Assembly (NCBI RefSeq): GCF_021369635.1
Contig: NZ_JAJNBZ010000012.1
Location: forward strand, 1 to 64,000
Length of the DNA: 64,000 bases
Origin: Paenibacillus profundus
GTDB lineage: Bacteria > Bacillota > Bacilli > Paenibacillales > Paenibacillaceae
Direction of reading: 5' to 3'
Shown: one piece after another, positions 55,664-64,000 of the stretch
Numbering within the stretch: position 1 is the stretch's first letter
Layout of the letters: each line of letters begins with the position of its first letter
Notes under the pieces: model-generated
What the model saw: the letters and a program-made list of their open reading frames with translations, nothing else
The model's database searches: none
What the model was told of the DNA's origin: nothing
Made by a program: the position numbers and the translations under genes

Positions 55664-56419
55664 TCACTCACCGTTGAACAACCATTGCAACGCTTCCGGC
55701 ACATAACGCACCCCTCGTTCAAATGAATGATAATCACTCTCGTAAATATCCTGACGCGCCGTGTGCTCCGTAGTAAATCCGTGCTGCAGCAAATAGTCGT
55801 AGACTGTCTTGGTGTTCGGAACCATCCACTGCTGACCATTAGTCCTTCCGCTTCCTTCGGCGTGTCCGACATTCATATACAAGCGTTGTCCCGTATCTTG
55901 AATCGAAAACTGCTGTACCCATTCCACAATGCCCGGGAACCAGAAAGACCCGGAGAAGCTGCCGATTCTGCCAAATACATTAGGATACAGCATCCCCGTG
56001 TAGAAAGAGATGAGCCCGCCCAGCGAAAATCCCATAATGCCCGTATGTTTGTGATCCGTCAGCGTACGATATTTGCTGTCTATATAAGGCTTCAGCTCAT
56101 TAGCGAGATAAGCAGCATAAGTAGAGGCACGACCGCCAAACATACGTTCTGGTTCAAATACATTAGGCGAAACAAACGGCGTATATTCGTCATTGCGATT
56201 AAACGACGCGACTCCGACAAATATGATGCCCGGCAGCTCCTGCTTGGCTGTTAATTCCCTAACCGCTTGCAGGGCGCTGCTATCCTGCGGATCAATTAAA
56301 TCTCCGCTATCTTGCAAATAAACAACTGGGTAGCGCTGCTCACTCTCGTCATATCCCTCAGGTAAATAAATGAATAACTGACGCTCTTGGAATGTATCCT
56401 GCACTATCAATGACTGCAC
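55664..56419 (-). CDS. ferri-siderophore esterase-like alpha/beta hydrolase (BesA/Fes type)
   Basis: A 251-residue esterase-D/Fes-like hydrolase. Nucleophile Ser in IMGFSLGGLISFY (near 129), catalytic His in SDYHSFERG near 228, and an Asp before it. In this iron locus it probably opens the lactone or ester of an imported ferric siderophore to release iron, as BesA does for bacillibactin. GTG start with AGGAGG seven bases upstream. It overlaps the end of a binding-protein remnant, so it was translationally coupled to it. Confidence 0.82.
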   Translation of the reverse strand: MQSLIVQDTFQERQLFIYLPEGYDESEQRYPVVYLQDSGDLIDPQDSSALQAVRELTAKQELPGIIFVGVASFNRNDEYTPFVSPNVFEPERMFGGRASTYAAYLANELKPYIDSKYRTLTDHKHTGIMGFSLGGLISFYTGMLYPNVFGRIGSFSGSFWFPGIVEWVQQFSIQDTGQRLYMNVGHAEGSGRTNGQQWMVPNTKTVYDYLLQHGFTTEHTARQDIYESDYHSFERGVRYVPEALQWLFNGE

Positions 56420-56731
56420 GCCGAATCCTCCTCATTTTCAATCATGTACATGTTCTTGGCCAGCATTCTGACTCCATAAGTCAGAATGCGGATCAACTGA
56501 TTCGCGGTATGCTCAATAGCCAGCGGTCCTTGCGTGCTGAAAGATACATCCAGCGGAAAGACATGGTATCTTGTTTACCGCCTTCAAAGACTTCCATACC
56601 TTACTCTTATTCAGCTCCGTCACATGGGCATCGAAGTCTTCCACATGATCAACTATATAAATATAATCTGGATCAAGCATTGTCACGCCTTCCAACGATA
56701 CAATATCCCCTTCACGGATGCGCGATTCCAT
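56407..56731 (-). pseudogene. FecB-like binding protein, C-terminal remnant
   Basis: Minus strand: EGDIVSLEGVTMLDPDYIYI and NKSKVWKSLKAVNK, then a frameshift, then YHVFPLDVSFSTQGPLAIEH and TANQLIRIL, the end of a FecB/TroA fold. The N-terminal two thirds and lipobox are missing. It overlaps the esterase start by 13 bases. A Fur-like box remains at 56836. Confidence 0.65.
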
Positions 56732-56835
56732 AGGATAATAAGATCATTCAGGATCATCGTCACAGCCTCACCTCATGGGTAAACGATTGGATGATTGTTA
56801 GCAAGCGAATGCTAGCACACCTGTACTAATTATAA

Positions 56836-56855
56836 TTGATAAAGATTCTCAATAT
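56836..56855. promoter_or_regulatory. Fur-like box of the lost binding-protein gene
   Basis: TTGATAAAGATTCTCAATAT, a fair match to the 7-1-7 Fur form. It would now drive the esterase through the remnant. Confidence 0.6.
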
Positions 56856-56890
56856 CAATGTATTTTGATTAGCTTTGGCACAGCTCGACA

Positions 56891-57106
56891 TCAAGCAAGG
56901 ACATCCACACTGTACATGCTGACAATTTGGGTCACTTCCGTACCTTTCACCCCGTACAACCTGCAAACAAAGAAGCCGCCAATTCCACTGTTACAGCGGG
57001 TTGACAGCTTCATTTGGATGAGTTGATCTTCACCCGTGTTAAGACATACATTCGATGCTGACTTATAAGGCAGCTCCTTATCCGAATTGGCTGGTTCAGC
57101 CGGCAT
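56891..57106 (-). CDS. uncertain short hypothetical frame (71 codons)
   Basis: A frame reading LIQMKLSTRCNSGIGGFFVC and KGTEVTQIVSMYSVDVLA. It is not a shadow of another gene and may be a remnant. No ribosome site and no recognised family. Confidence 0.25.
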   Translation of the reverse strand: MPAEPANSDKELPYKSASNVCLNTGEDQLIQMKLSTRCNSGIGGFFVCRLYGVKGTEVTQIVSMYSVDVLA

Positions 57107-57161
57107 CGATCTTTAGGTCCTGCAAGTCCTCGGGGAGTCGTCCAATTGTACAGGTTCGATA

Positions 57162-58211
57162 TTACTTAGTTGTACCCTGACGCTCCTGAATCATCGCCGC
57201 CACTTCTTCCACCTGCGATTGCACGGCAATGGGGTCATACGGCCAGAACCGGTCTCCATCCAGCTTGAACACCCGGTTGTTCTTTACAGCGTCAAGCGAA
57301 GCCCATATCGGTGAGTTCTCGTCGAACTCGGCGCCGCCGGATATATCGAGGAATATGTAGTCGCCCGCATAATCCGCCATCTTCTCCTGAGATATGCTAA
57401 GCGCATTTATCTTCTTATTAATCAGATCCTTCCGCACCTTGTCCGTCGGAGTCAGACCAAGCTGCTGGTGGATTGCTTGTCCGCCACGGTTAACCGTATC
57501 CCCGTAAATATAGAAGTCTTTGCCAAAGGGTCCCATAATGGAAAAAGTCGTTCCTTCCTTAACCAGACCTTGTATCGAAGCTTTAGCCTTTTTCACCTTC
57601 TGGTCAAATACCGCCAGCCACTCTTCGGCTTCCATCTCTTTGCCGATCATCGCTCCAAACGCTTTCATCTCGACATGCACTTCGTGATAAGTGCCATAGG
57701 GAATCACGATTGTGGGCGCAATTTTGCGATATTGTTCGTTCAGCTTCTCATCTCCCCCGACTGTCACGATCAGGTCAGGATTAAGCGATAACATCTTCTC
57801 GACGGAGCCGCCGTCAATCTGACCGATGTCCTCAATTCCTGCCGATAACGACTTGACATATGGGCTTTCGAGTTCCCAATAAGGAGCACCCACAGGCTTA
57901 ATGCCTAGTGCCAGAAAGTTAGCCAAATAACCTTGTGTAACAATTCGCTGCGGATGTGCCGGTATTTCCACATCTCCATGTACCGTTGATACGATTCGAG
58001 TATCCTGCTCTGCATCCGAAGCGAGTTTCTCTTCTGTACGGGAAGATTTATCTTTAGCCGCCTGGTCGGTACCCCCACTGTTCGTTGCCGCAGCCGTGTT
58101 CGAGGCCGATTCGGAATGAGTGGACTGGCCCGTCCCACCGCATCCGCTAAGTACAACTAGGAATAACGCTATCAGGATGGCTCCCCAGAATTTCCTATTA
58201 AGCTTTGTCAT
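57162..58211 (-). CDS. iron-siderophore ABC transporter substrate-binding lipoprotein (FecB-like)
   Basis: A 349-residue protein: lipobox VLSGCGG, Ser/Thr/Ala linker to about 65, then a FecB/TroA fold (GDVEIPAHPQRIVTQGYLAN; SVEKMLSLNPDLIVTVGGDE; FWPYDPIAVQSQVEEVAAMI). Closely related in layout to the one at 27854-28855, including the FGKDFYIYGDTVNRGGQAIH segment. A Fur-like box lies 20 bases upstream of the start. No transporter subunits adjoin. Confidence 0.87.
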   Translation of the reverse strand: MTKLNRKFWGAILIALFLVVLSGCGGTGQSTHSESASNTAAATNSGGTDQAAKDKSSRTEEKLASDAEQDTRIVSTVHGDVEIPAHPQRIVTQGYLANFLALGIKPVGAPYWELESPYVKSLSAGIEDIGQIDGGSVEKMLSLNPDLIVTVGGDEKLNEQYRKIAPTIVIPYGTYHEVHVEMKAFGAMIGKEMEAEEWLAVFDQKVKKAKASIQGLVKEGTTFSIMGPFGKDFYIYGDTVNRGGQAIHQQLGLTPTDKVRKDLINKKINALSISQEKMADYAGDYIFLDISGGAEFDENSPIWASLDAVKNNRVFKLDGDRFWPYDPIAVQSQVEEVAAMIQERQGTTK

Positions 58212-58229
58212 TGTTTATCTCTCCGAACA

Positions 58230-58249
58230 GTAATGATTATCTTTCTCAA
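58230..58249. promoter_or_regulatory. Fur box upstream of FecB-like gene
   Basis: GTAATGATTATCTTTCTCAA; reversed, it matches GATAATGATAATCATTATC at 15 of 19 positions. Confidence 0.65.
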
Positions 58250-58325
58250 TTAGCACTACATCATCGTAACCTCCCGCTTATAAACCGTCTATTACAAAAT
58301 GTGACCACTTGATTATGGACTATCG

Positions 58326-59327
58326 TTACTTTATGTGGGCGGCAGTAGCGTTAAGCATCAGGTCCGTCATGATATCCAGTTGCTTCTCAAGCGCTGCAGC
58401 ATCATTACACCAGAACTCCTCCAGCTTGAGTGGATAAACCCGTCGTCGGCCTTGGGCCAGCAGTTCCCGCCATACTTGCCGCTCGCTCAGCTTGTCCCGA
58501 AAGCTGCGATACAAGTCAGATGACTCGGAAGGGAGCACTACAAACATATGATCTGCCGCGTACTCGGGCAGCAGCGACTCCTCAACAAACAGATGAGTAT
58601 CCGTTGCGAGCACCTCTTGCTGAATTCGGGGATGCGGCGTCAACTTTAATGCATGGTATAAGTTATAAGCTCCTCTGGCAGTCGCATTCCAAATACATAT
58701 CGTATAGTCCTCCCAGACCTCGTATAGCCCGACCGTGTCGCCCGGACGTATCAGCTCTTTCAACTTGGAGGCTGCAGAAGCTGCCAACGACAAATAACGA
58801 TGAATCCACTGTTCCGCTGCGGATTCTCGACCAACAATCCGCCCCATAAGACGAACCGCCTCCATCCGATCCAACCGGTTCCACGGCAGCACGATCACGC
58901 TTGCAAACTGCTCCAACTGCTCCAATTTGCCCGGCCAGTAATAAAGATACTCCGGAGCAATAATCACATCCACTTCAATCGTTTGTAAGCACCGCATCAT
59001 TCCATCCTGCTCCAGATCAAGCGTCCCCTCCAGTTCCCCGACGACAAGCGGCGACACTTCCCACGCCGTAAACGGCGCCGCAACCGGCTTGATCCCAAGC
59101 GCGAGCAGATCACCTGCATACTGCATCGCCACAATACGCTTGGGTTCCACCACCTTGCCGGCTCGCAGTAGCATCACCTGCCCCTTCTGGAGCACCGTCC
59201 ACGCGTTGTCCAATCTGATCTTTATCGTATGATCACAGCTTAGCAGCGAAGGAAACTCAACGGAAACCGTAACGTTTCCCGCTCCGGCTTGCCCACTAAT
59301 CACTTCAGTCCGTTTTAGCAAATGCAT
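58326..59327 (-). CDS. FecB-like sensor domain without signal peptide (Btr-type fragment)
   Basis: A 333-residue protein with a FecB/TroA fold from about residue 60 (VVEPKRIVAMQYAGDLLALG; CNDAAALEKQLDIMTDLML) but no signal peptide or lipobox. The front 55 residues contain HTIKIRLDNAWTVLQKGQVM. A cytosolic binding-protein domain is what follows the AraC DNA-binding part in Btr of B. subtilis. The HTH part is absent here, so this is either a remnant of such a regulator or a free-standing cytosolic siderophore sensor. No Fur box found. Confidence 0.6.
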   Translation of the reverse strand: MHLLKRTEVISGQAGAGNVTVSVEFPSLLSCDHTIKIRLDNAWTVLQKGQVMLLRAGKVVEPKRIVAMQYAGDLLALGIKPVAAPFTAWEVSPLVVGELEGTLDLEQDGMMRCLQTIEVDVIIAPEYLYYWPGKLEQLEQFASVIVLPWNRLDRMEAVRLMGRIVGRESAAEQWIHRYLSLAASAASKLKELIRPGDTVGLYEVWEDYTICIWNATARGAYNLYHALKLTPHPRIQQEVLATDTHLFVEESLLPEYAADHMFVVLPSESSDLYRSFRDKLSERQVWRELLAQGRRRVYPLKLEEFWCNDAAALEKQLDIMTDLMLNATAAHIK

Positions 59328-59604
59328 GTATAACCACGTCCTTACCCCTCAATTTCTCTATGAAACTGCCTTAGATTATAACAACTTGCAGAAGTAGCGT
59401 CACTGGGATGCATGACTTCATTCTCTTTGTATAAGGGTATCGTCATGCATTGAATGCTTATATTATCGCACTCTCGGGTTCTCCGTGTCCGATTAGGGGC
59501 TTTACAGATACGAATCAAAAAAACAATCAGCCCTCGGACAATGTGCTGCCCCAAGACACATTCTTCTACTCAGACGCCAGAGGAATCTTAACAAGATAAA
59601 AAAT

Positions 59605-59638
59605 AAGCCGGAGCGCTGTTGTAAATGCGCTCCGGCTT
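59605..59638 (-). terminator. strong hairpin terminator, second copy
   Basis: The same 12-bp stem as at 51972, followed on the minus strand by ATTTTTTATC. It terminates the frameshifted gene at 59673. Confidence 0.8.
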
Positions 59639-59672
59639 GCTTATTGCCTGTTAGCTCAGTGCAGCAATAGCC

Positions 59673-60060
59673 TTACCTTCCCGATTCGTCTTGCCCGCTC
59701 GTTAGCCTGGCATCCGCAAATTGTTCAAGAGCACGCACCACCCTGTGATGCTCCTCATCATCGGTCGGAACAAGCCGTCGGGCGTGGATATCGAGTACAT
59801 ACCATGTTTCGGATTTATAGCGATGCATGCCCAAATACGCCGCACCCTCGATTTGTGGACGGAGCCCACTTTACCGCCGACTCGCCCCGATAAAGATTCA
59901 GCATCTGGTTGAACACACGCATATCCTCCAGAGTGCCTTCACGAACAAGCTGCCTGTCCTCTACACGAAACGCTCTGCGGGTGAACAGCTTGTCATTGTC
60001 CGGGACACTGGAGTGAGGAATGCCAAACAGATAAGTTTTTCCGTTCACCATCTCCTTCAT
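59673..60060 (-). pseudogene. frameshifted hypothetical gene (about 128 codons)
   Basis: MVNGKTYLFGIPHSSVPDND and FTRRAFRVEDRQLVREGTLE in one frame; after about 59860 the sensible frame becomes IEGAAYLGMHRYKSETWYVL, DIHARRLVPTDDEEHHRVVR, ending SGQDESGR at 59673. One frameshift separates them. Family not recognised. It has a proper terminator, so it was a gene until recently, or the shift is a sequencing error. Confidence 0.5.
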
Positions 60061-60323
60061 AACATGCTCTAATGGTATAATGACAGCCTTGTAAAAAGCT
60101 AACTTCCAACTCCCAAATTCAAGTAGAAAATCATGAATCAGGATGAAGTTACATGCGCATTAGTTATTCAATGCTTCCGTAACATTGCCGTCAAACTTCC
60201 AGATATAAAAATCGTCCAGATTCACGGGCTGCAATAAGAAGGCTTTTCGTGTAATAAACAACTCTCCTTATCATATCTTATCGGCTAGCCGCTTACCTCC
60301 GAATCCAATCTCCCTTCAGCCAA
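60061..60323 (-). other. intergenic with a 33-codon frame
   Basis: A short minus-strand frame at 60261-60160 (KAFLLQPVNLDDFYIWKFDG, ending TEALNN) has an AAGGAGA just before its TTG. It could be a tiny peptide gene or a remnant. Nothing else seen. Confidence 0.2.
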
Positions 60324-60872
60324 TCAAGCCATAGCCCCTTTTTCATAGTTGCAAATCACGCAGCCATGGCAGGACAGGTAAACACGGTGCTTGGCGCATT
60401 GGGGATAGCCGACGGGAATCGTTGGACAATCGTCCCCCTCCTCAACGGCCGACCATTCCTCATATTGACCCGGATCGATGCAATCTTTGTCCATGGCCAT
60501 TACCATAGTTCTGAAATGCGCCAAACAGCTTTGAATGATGTCCCTGTTCGGTTCGTAGCTGAGCCGTTCCCAGCCTGTTTCGGCCATCGCACCGTCAATC
60601 GCTTGAAGTAGAAACTGTCTCTCTTGCTCAGAATTGGCCACCGTCCACGGCATCTCGTCCAGACTGAATCCGACCGTTCCCCTTCCGACAACCGATTGAT
60701 CGCGTTGAGCGATCCAGATGACCAGTTCCTTTTCCCGGTTGGTTCGGGCAATCGCCGAACCGCTAAGCGCCAGGACGTCAATAAACACTTCGGTCAATCC
60801 ATTGGACATCCCAAGCGATTCGAGCCGTTGCTTAGCCTGATCTGGCATGCATACGCTGTTCGCCATCATCAC
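60324..60872 (-). CDS. hypothetical protein with Cys-rich tail
   Basis: A 182-residue soluble protein. The body has no known motif; the last 35 residues carry DDCPTIP, QCAKH, SCHGCVICNYEKG, five Cys and two His that could bind a metal or an Fe-S cluster. Siderophore-ferric reductases (FhuF-like) end in a comparable CxxxC motif, but that link is only a suggestion from the iron context. GTG start with GGAAGGG upstream. Monocistronic. Confidence 0.55.
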   Translation of the reverse strand: MMMANSVCMPDQAKQRLESLGMSNGLTEVFIDVLALSGSAIARTNREKELVIWIAQRDQSVVGRGTVGFSLDEMPWTVANSEQERQFLLQAIDGAMAETGWERLSYEPNRDIIQSCLAHFRTMVMAMDKDCIDPGQYEEWSAVEEGDDCPTIPVGYPQCAKHRVYLSCHGCVICNYEKGAMA

Positions 60873-61037
60873 TCATTCCCTTCCATTGTTAAGACACAGA
60901 TATTTCCTACTTCACTTGAAATATTATATCGGTCATAACTCTGATCAAACTTTGCATCATGGAGAGATTTATGAGGGCGCTCCTTAAAAGTTAGGGGCAC
61001 CTGCACAACAGACAGATGCCCCGCCGATTACATACGA

Positions 61038-61115
61038 TTAATTCACCGTTGCCAGCAAGCTGTCCACAATAAAGTCAAGCTGCTTATCTAACGAATATAT
61101 GTCATTATAATATCT
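61038..61115 (-). pseudogene. last 25 codons of a FecB/Btr-like protein
   Basis: Minus strand: YYNDIYSLDKQLDFIVDSLL, ATVN stop. It closely parallels CNDAAALEKQLDIMTDLMLN at the end of the protein at 58326. Everything upstream is gone. A GGGGCA / TGCCCC hairpin follows its stop. Confidence 0.5.
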
Positions 61116-61212
61116 GTTATTTTGGGATTAGCTATGTATATTTGCTCATGTATTGTTACATGATACAATATGAAAAAAGACTGATTAAAATTTAAATAAA
61201 GGAGCGAAACGA

Positions 61213-61641
61213 ATGTCTGTTGATGTTTATCTTAATTTCAATGGAAACTGCCGCGAAGCTGTAGAATATTACGCACAAGTTTTTCGAACAGAACAACCGC
61301 AAATCATGACCTTTGGCGAGACACCGCCAGACCCTAATTTCACACTTCCGGAGGAAGCGAAAAATTTAGTCATGCACACACGGCTTAACATTCAAGGCAG
61401 CAATGTAATGTTTTCCGATGTTTTTCCCGGCATGCCTTTTATTGCGGGTAACAACATAAGCCTTGCGATTGTCAGCAAGAACCTGGAAGAAATTCAATCG
61501 TATTTTCATCAATTGAAAGAAGGCGGCAAGGTCGGCATGGACCTCCAAGAAACGTTCTGGAGCAAATGCTACGGCAGCGTAACGGACAAGTTCGGGATTG
61601 AATGGCAATTTAACTATGACAGTGGAGAAACGGGAATGTAA
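61213..61641 (+). CDS. VOC-family protein, PhnB/YjdN type
   Basis: A 142-residue protein of the glyoxalase/bleomycin-resistance fold: MSVDVYLNFNGNCREAVEYY at the front, VMHTRLNIQGSNVMFSDVFP in the middle, DKFGIEWQFNYD at the end. The PhnB-like group has no proven reaction. ATG is preceded by AAAGGAG at good distance. Followed by the AraC gene in the same direction. Confidence 0.82.
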   Translation: MSVDVYLNFNGNCREAVEYYAQVFRTEQPQIMTFGETPPDPNFTLPEEAKNLVMHTRLNIQGSNVMFSDVFPGMPFIAGNNISLAIVSKNLEEIQSYFHQLKEGGKVGMDLQETFWSKCYGSVTDKFGIEWQFNYDSGETGM

Positions 61642-61846
61642 TGGATTGCCAATCATTCTGTAAATACAAAGGATATGGACCTTTTTTTGCGCAGACAAGC
61701 CAAGGTTCTGTATCCTTTTTTTCTTCCCTAACACTATCCTCCTTTATTATGGACATTAGAAACTTGCTTTCCCTCCCTGCTGTTTGTATAATTCGGGTCA
61801 ATGCACCCTACTGCCAGACAGCAATGTAAGGAGGTCACTCGCTTCG

Positions 61847-62647
61847 ATGATTCAATCACCCCACGATCTTATTCTGTTTTCAAGCAGGGATCATATCTCG
61901 TTTATTACAAACAAAGTAGACACTGGCTATCACATCCATAATTATATCCAGATTACGATAGGTCTAGAGAACGACTTTCACATCACAATTGAAGAAGAGT
62001 CCCTTCGGGTGAAAGGGATCATTCTCGATTCCAATACACACCATAAGTTGCACGGCCACCAGGAATGGCAATGTTACATATTAGTCAATCCTGAATCTGT
62101 CTTTGGTGAATTACTGAAGCGAACATATCTGCAGGACAGCCGTTATTATGTATTGGCAACTCATCAAGCCGATTCATTACAGCAATTGGCTGCTCGAACT
62201 CTGTTCTCGCTAACTGGCTCCACGGAATACAGCGAGTTCATCACAACATTCAAACAAATATTAAAACTTCATGATTCTGCAATCGAGCATACTCTAGATG
62301 ATCGCATTCAAGATGTAATAACCTGTATCGAAAAGTACCCCATACATAAACTGTCGGTCAAAACCCTCAGTCAACTGATTTATTTATCGGAGAGCAGGCT
62401 GTCACATTTGTTTAAGGAGGAAATGGGGATTTCTTTAGTCAGCTATATTCTCCATCACAAATTGGAACTGGCATTCCATTATATATTTGGCGGCTTCACG
62501 ATTACGGCGGCAGCGCTGGAGGCCGGCTTCAATAGCTCTTCGCATTTTACCCGCAGCGTACGGGATAAGTTGGGGATGTCTCCGCGAGCAATTATACAGA
62601 ATAGCAGATATTTGCAAGTCAAGGAACCCGGTTGCCCTTATATTTAA
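61847..62647 (+). CDS. AraC-family transcriptional regulator
   Basis: A 266-residue regulator: a cupin-like sensor in residues 1-150 (GYHIHNYIQITIGLENDFHI) and two C-terminal helix-turn-helices (LSVKTLSQLIYLSESRLSHL; ITAAALEAGFNSSSHFTRSV, ending LGMSPRAII). ATG at 61847 follows AAGGAGG at 12 bases; the frame is open to 61784. The transglutaminase-like gene starts 20 bases after its stop, so the two are co-transcribed. Confidence 0.85.
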   Translation: MIQSPHDLILFSSRDHISFITNKVDTGYHIHNYIQITIGLENDFHITIEEESLRVKGIILDSNTHHKLHGHQEWQCYILVNPESVFGELLKRTYLQDSRYYVLATHQADSLQQLAARTLFSLTGSTEYSEFITTFKQILKLHDSAIEHTLDDRIQDVITCIEKYPIHKLSVKTLSQLIYLSESRLSHLFKEEMGISLVSYILHHKLELAFHYIFGGFTITAAALEAGFNSSSHFTRSVRDKLGMSPRAIIQNSRYLQVKEPGCPYI

Positions 62648-62666
62648 TCTAAAAAGGGTGAATGAC

Positions 62667-63368
62667 ATGCACCGATATTTGCAAACGACCAAATTAGTCG
62701 ATTTTAACCATCCTTCGATTCAACAATTGATTACGCAGCAGCAGTGGCACAAGCTCAATGAATATGAAAAAATCCGCCGCGTGTATGATTATGTGCGTAA
62801 CAGCATCAAGTTCGGCTATAATCGGGGCGATGATATCCCCGCCTCGGAGGTTCTTCAAGACGGTTACGGGCAGTGCAACACGAAAAGCATTCTGTTAATG
62901 GCATTATTGCGGGGAGTGGGCATACCTTGCCGAATTCACGGGTTTTACATTGATAAACAAATGCAAAGAGGAGCTCTTACCGGAACCATCTATTTATTTG
63001 CTCCCCAGAAAATTGTTCATGCATGGACTGAGGTGTATTTCAATAACGAGTGGCAGGCGCTAGAAGGCGTAATCATTGACGATTCTTATCTGGATCGAGT
63101 AAAGGATAGACTGTGCAGCGTAAACGGGGGTTATATCGGATTCGGCATATCGGTAAAAAGCAAAGAACGGATCAATCTCTGCTGGCAAGGACAAAGCACA
63201 TATGTTCAAAATTTTTCGATTACGGAGGATCTCGGTTATTATGACAATCCGGATGAATTTTTTGCTAAATACAACAATACGAACGGATTCATAATTAAGA
63301 TTCTATTTAACTTTTTGCGCAAAAGAGTGAATAAAAGGGTGGGGTCGATCCGAGACGGCAAAGGCTAA
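62667..63368 (+). CDS. transglutaminase-like domain protein
   Basis: A 233-residue protein with the triad of the transglutaminase/cysteine-protease superfamily: Cys in DGYGQCNTKSILLMALLRGV (near 72), His in APQKIVHAWTEVYF (near 117), and an Asp in GVIIDDSYL. No signal peptide, so it is cytosolic. Such proteins may cleave peptides or modify proteins. It follows the AraC regulator closely and ends before a strong terminator. Confidence 0.82.
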   Translation: MHRYLQTTKLVDFNHPSIQQLITQQQWHKLNEYEKIRRVYDYVRNSIKFGYNRGDDIPASEVLQDGYGQCNTKSILLMALLRGVGIPCRIHGFYIDKQMQRGALTGTIYLFAPQKIVHAWTEVYFNNEWQALEGVIIDDSYLDRVKDRLCSVNGGYIGFGISVKSKERINLCWQGQSTYVQNFSITEDLGYYDNPDEFFAKYNNTNGFIIKILFNFLRKRVNKRVGSIRDGKG

Positions 63369-63390
63369 AGCTTCATCCAGACGTACAGAT

Positions 63391-63416
63391 AAGGGTTCCC
63401 ATAAGAGAACCCTTTT
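63391..63416 (+). terminator. rho-independent terminator
   Basis: AAGGGTTC / GAACCCTT stem with seven-base loop, then TTTTCTT, 22 bases after the transglutaminase stop. Confidence 0.85.
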
Positions 63417-63439
63417 TTCTTATCACTTTGCATCAAAAA

Positions 63440-63775
63440 AAAAAGGAACTAAAGCGATGAACAACATCGTCGGGCTGCATCCTGCTTGGATAACCGAATA
63501 TTTCGTATATTCCTGTTCATAATTCTTCAGCGCGATCGGAGAAATCGCATTCGGATTGCCTGCCCAACTGTGAATGGTATGGCGCACAAAATATTGCGGC
63601 GAAACGTATATCTCTTCATTAATGCGGGAGCGACTTGATGCCAGCTTACGTGATTCTGAGGATACCCGTGGAGCAGCAAGAGCGGTGGACCGCTTCCTCC
63701 ATGCAACAGGAAAATATTCGCTCCGGATGTTTTTATGGTTGCTGATTGAAATCCTTCAAAAAAAGACAATGCCAA
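63440..63775 (-). pseudogene. alpha/beta hydrolase (haloacetate-dehalogenase-like) remnant
   Basis: The front reads [20 protein letters not shown] and [20 protein letters not shown], the oxyanion-hole region of epoxide-hydrolase/dehalogenase-type enzymes. It then jumps, in another frame, to [20 protein letters not shown] from the cap domain, and stops. The nucleophile Asp and most of the core are deleted. Confidence 0.65.
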
Positions 63776-63892
63776 TCACCTCATAGTGTAAATCATGATG
63801 AGACACCATTGCTTTAGTTATATCTATTTGAAAAATCATTCATACATTCCCATTATAGTGATAAAGATCCAATTGTTCTGTGCATCGCACGA

Positions 63893-64000
63893 TCAGACTG
63901 GCAATGTGCCGCCTGATCGCCCTTTGCGCCATTCTCCCCATTGTTCAGACAAATGCATAACACAAGGCAAACAAATCCCTGCCAGATGCAATCCGCATCC
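63893..64000 (-). CDS. possible C-terminal end of a gene beyond the window
   Basis: An open minus-strand frame of 35 codons running to the window edge and ending MHLSEQWGEWRKGRSGGTLPV at a TGA. It begins with Cys-rich GCGLHLAGICLPC. Too short to identify; could be chance. Confidence 0.25.
   Translation of the reverse strand, partial: GCGLHLAGICLPCVMHLSEQWGEWRKGRSGGTLPV

Noticed and set aside
55720-55745. Fur-like sequence TGAATGATAATCACTCTC
   Set aside because: It lies inside the esterase coding sequence (SDYHSF region) with no gene start nearby.

Overview
The window looks like a chromosomal segment of a spore-forming Firmicute, most probably Paenibacillus or a close relative. This is inference: strong AGGAGG-type ribosome sites, a heme A synthase and heme-copper oxidase operon, a collagen-like exosporium-type protein, YtrA-type and Fur-type regulation, and IS256/IS4/IS630/IS1182 transposons. 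Almost all genes lie on the minus strand. The segment alternates between intact housekeeping blocks and heavily decayed, insertion-riddled stretches.

0-7.9 kb: the 5' part of a SAM methyltransferase, then decayed remnants of a DUF255/YyaL-type thioredoxin-domain protein and a SIR2 protein, an ABC-2 transporter pair, a YtrA-like GntR/ABC operon, an AsnC/Lrp regulator and a DJ-1/PfpI protein. 8-13.4 kb: an IS256-family element cutting a lysE-type gene, SUKH and DUF2199 genes, a decayed IS4 element and a CAP-domain lipoprotein. 14-27 kb is the best preserved block: a MocR regulator; ccdA, a ResA-like thioredoxin, an SCO protein and a lipoprotein cytochrome c; a cyoABCDE-type quinol oxidase operon under an FNR/CRP-like palindrome; ctaA; chorismate mutase/DAHP synthase; and a nitrilase.

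27-45 kb is accessory DNA. It holds an AraC regulator running in frame into an iron-siderophore binding lipoprotein, four scattered yyaL pieces, a broken parA, orphan IS ends, and between 33.2 and 37.8 kb a series of single-gene units (DUF4240, serine hydrolase, acyltransferase) separated by about 150-bp highly structured repeats that behave like integron attC sites. At 39.4-41.9 kb three promoters share the same palindrome in an exactly 19-bp spacer and drive small envelope proteins and a DUF4097 lipoprotein.

46-61 kb is an iron/siderophore region with six recognisable Fur boxes in the window: a fused ABC-exporter/MFS remnant, an ECF-type importer (S, T and double ATPase), a PchR-like AraC regulator, two intact FecB-type binding lipoproteins, a Btr-like sensor domain without its DNA-binding half, a ferri-siderophore esterase and binding-protein remnants. 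61-64 kb carries a VOC protein, an AraC regulator with a transglutaminase-like gene, and a decayed alpha/beta hydrolase.

The observations I rate highest are the attC-like cassette array, the 19-bp-spacer regulon, and the AraC/binding-protein read-through across a Fur box.
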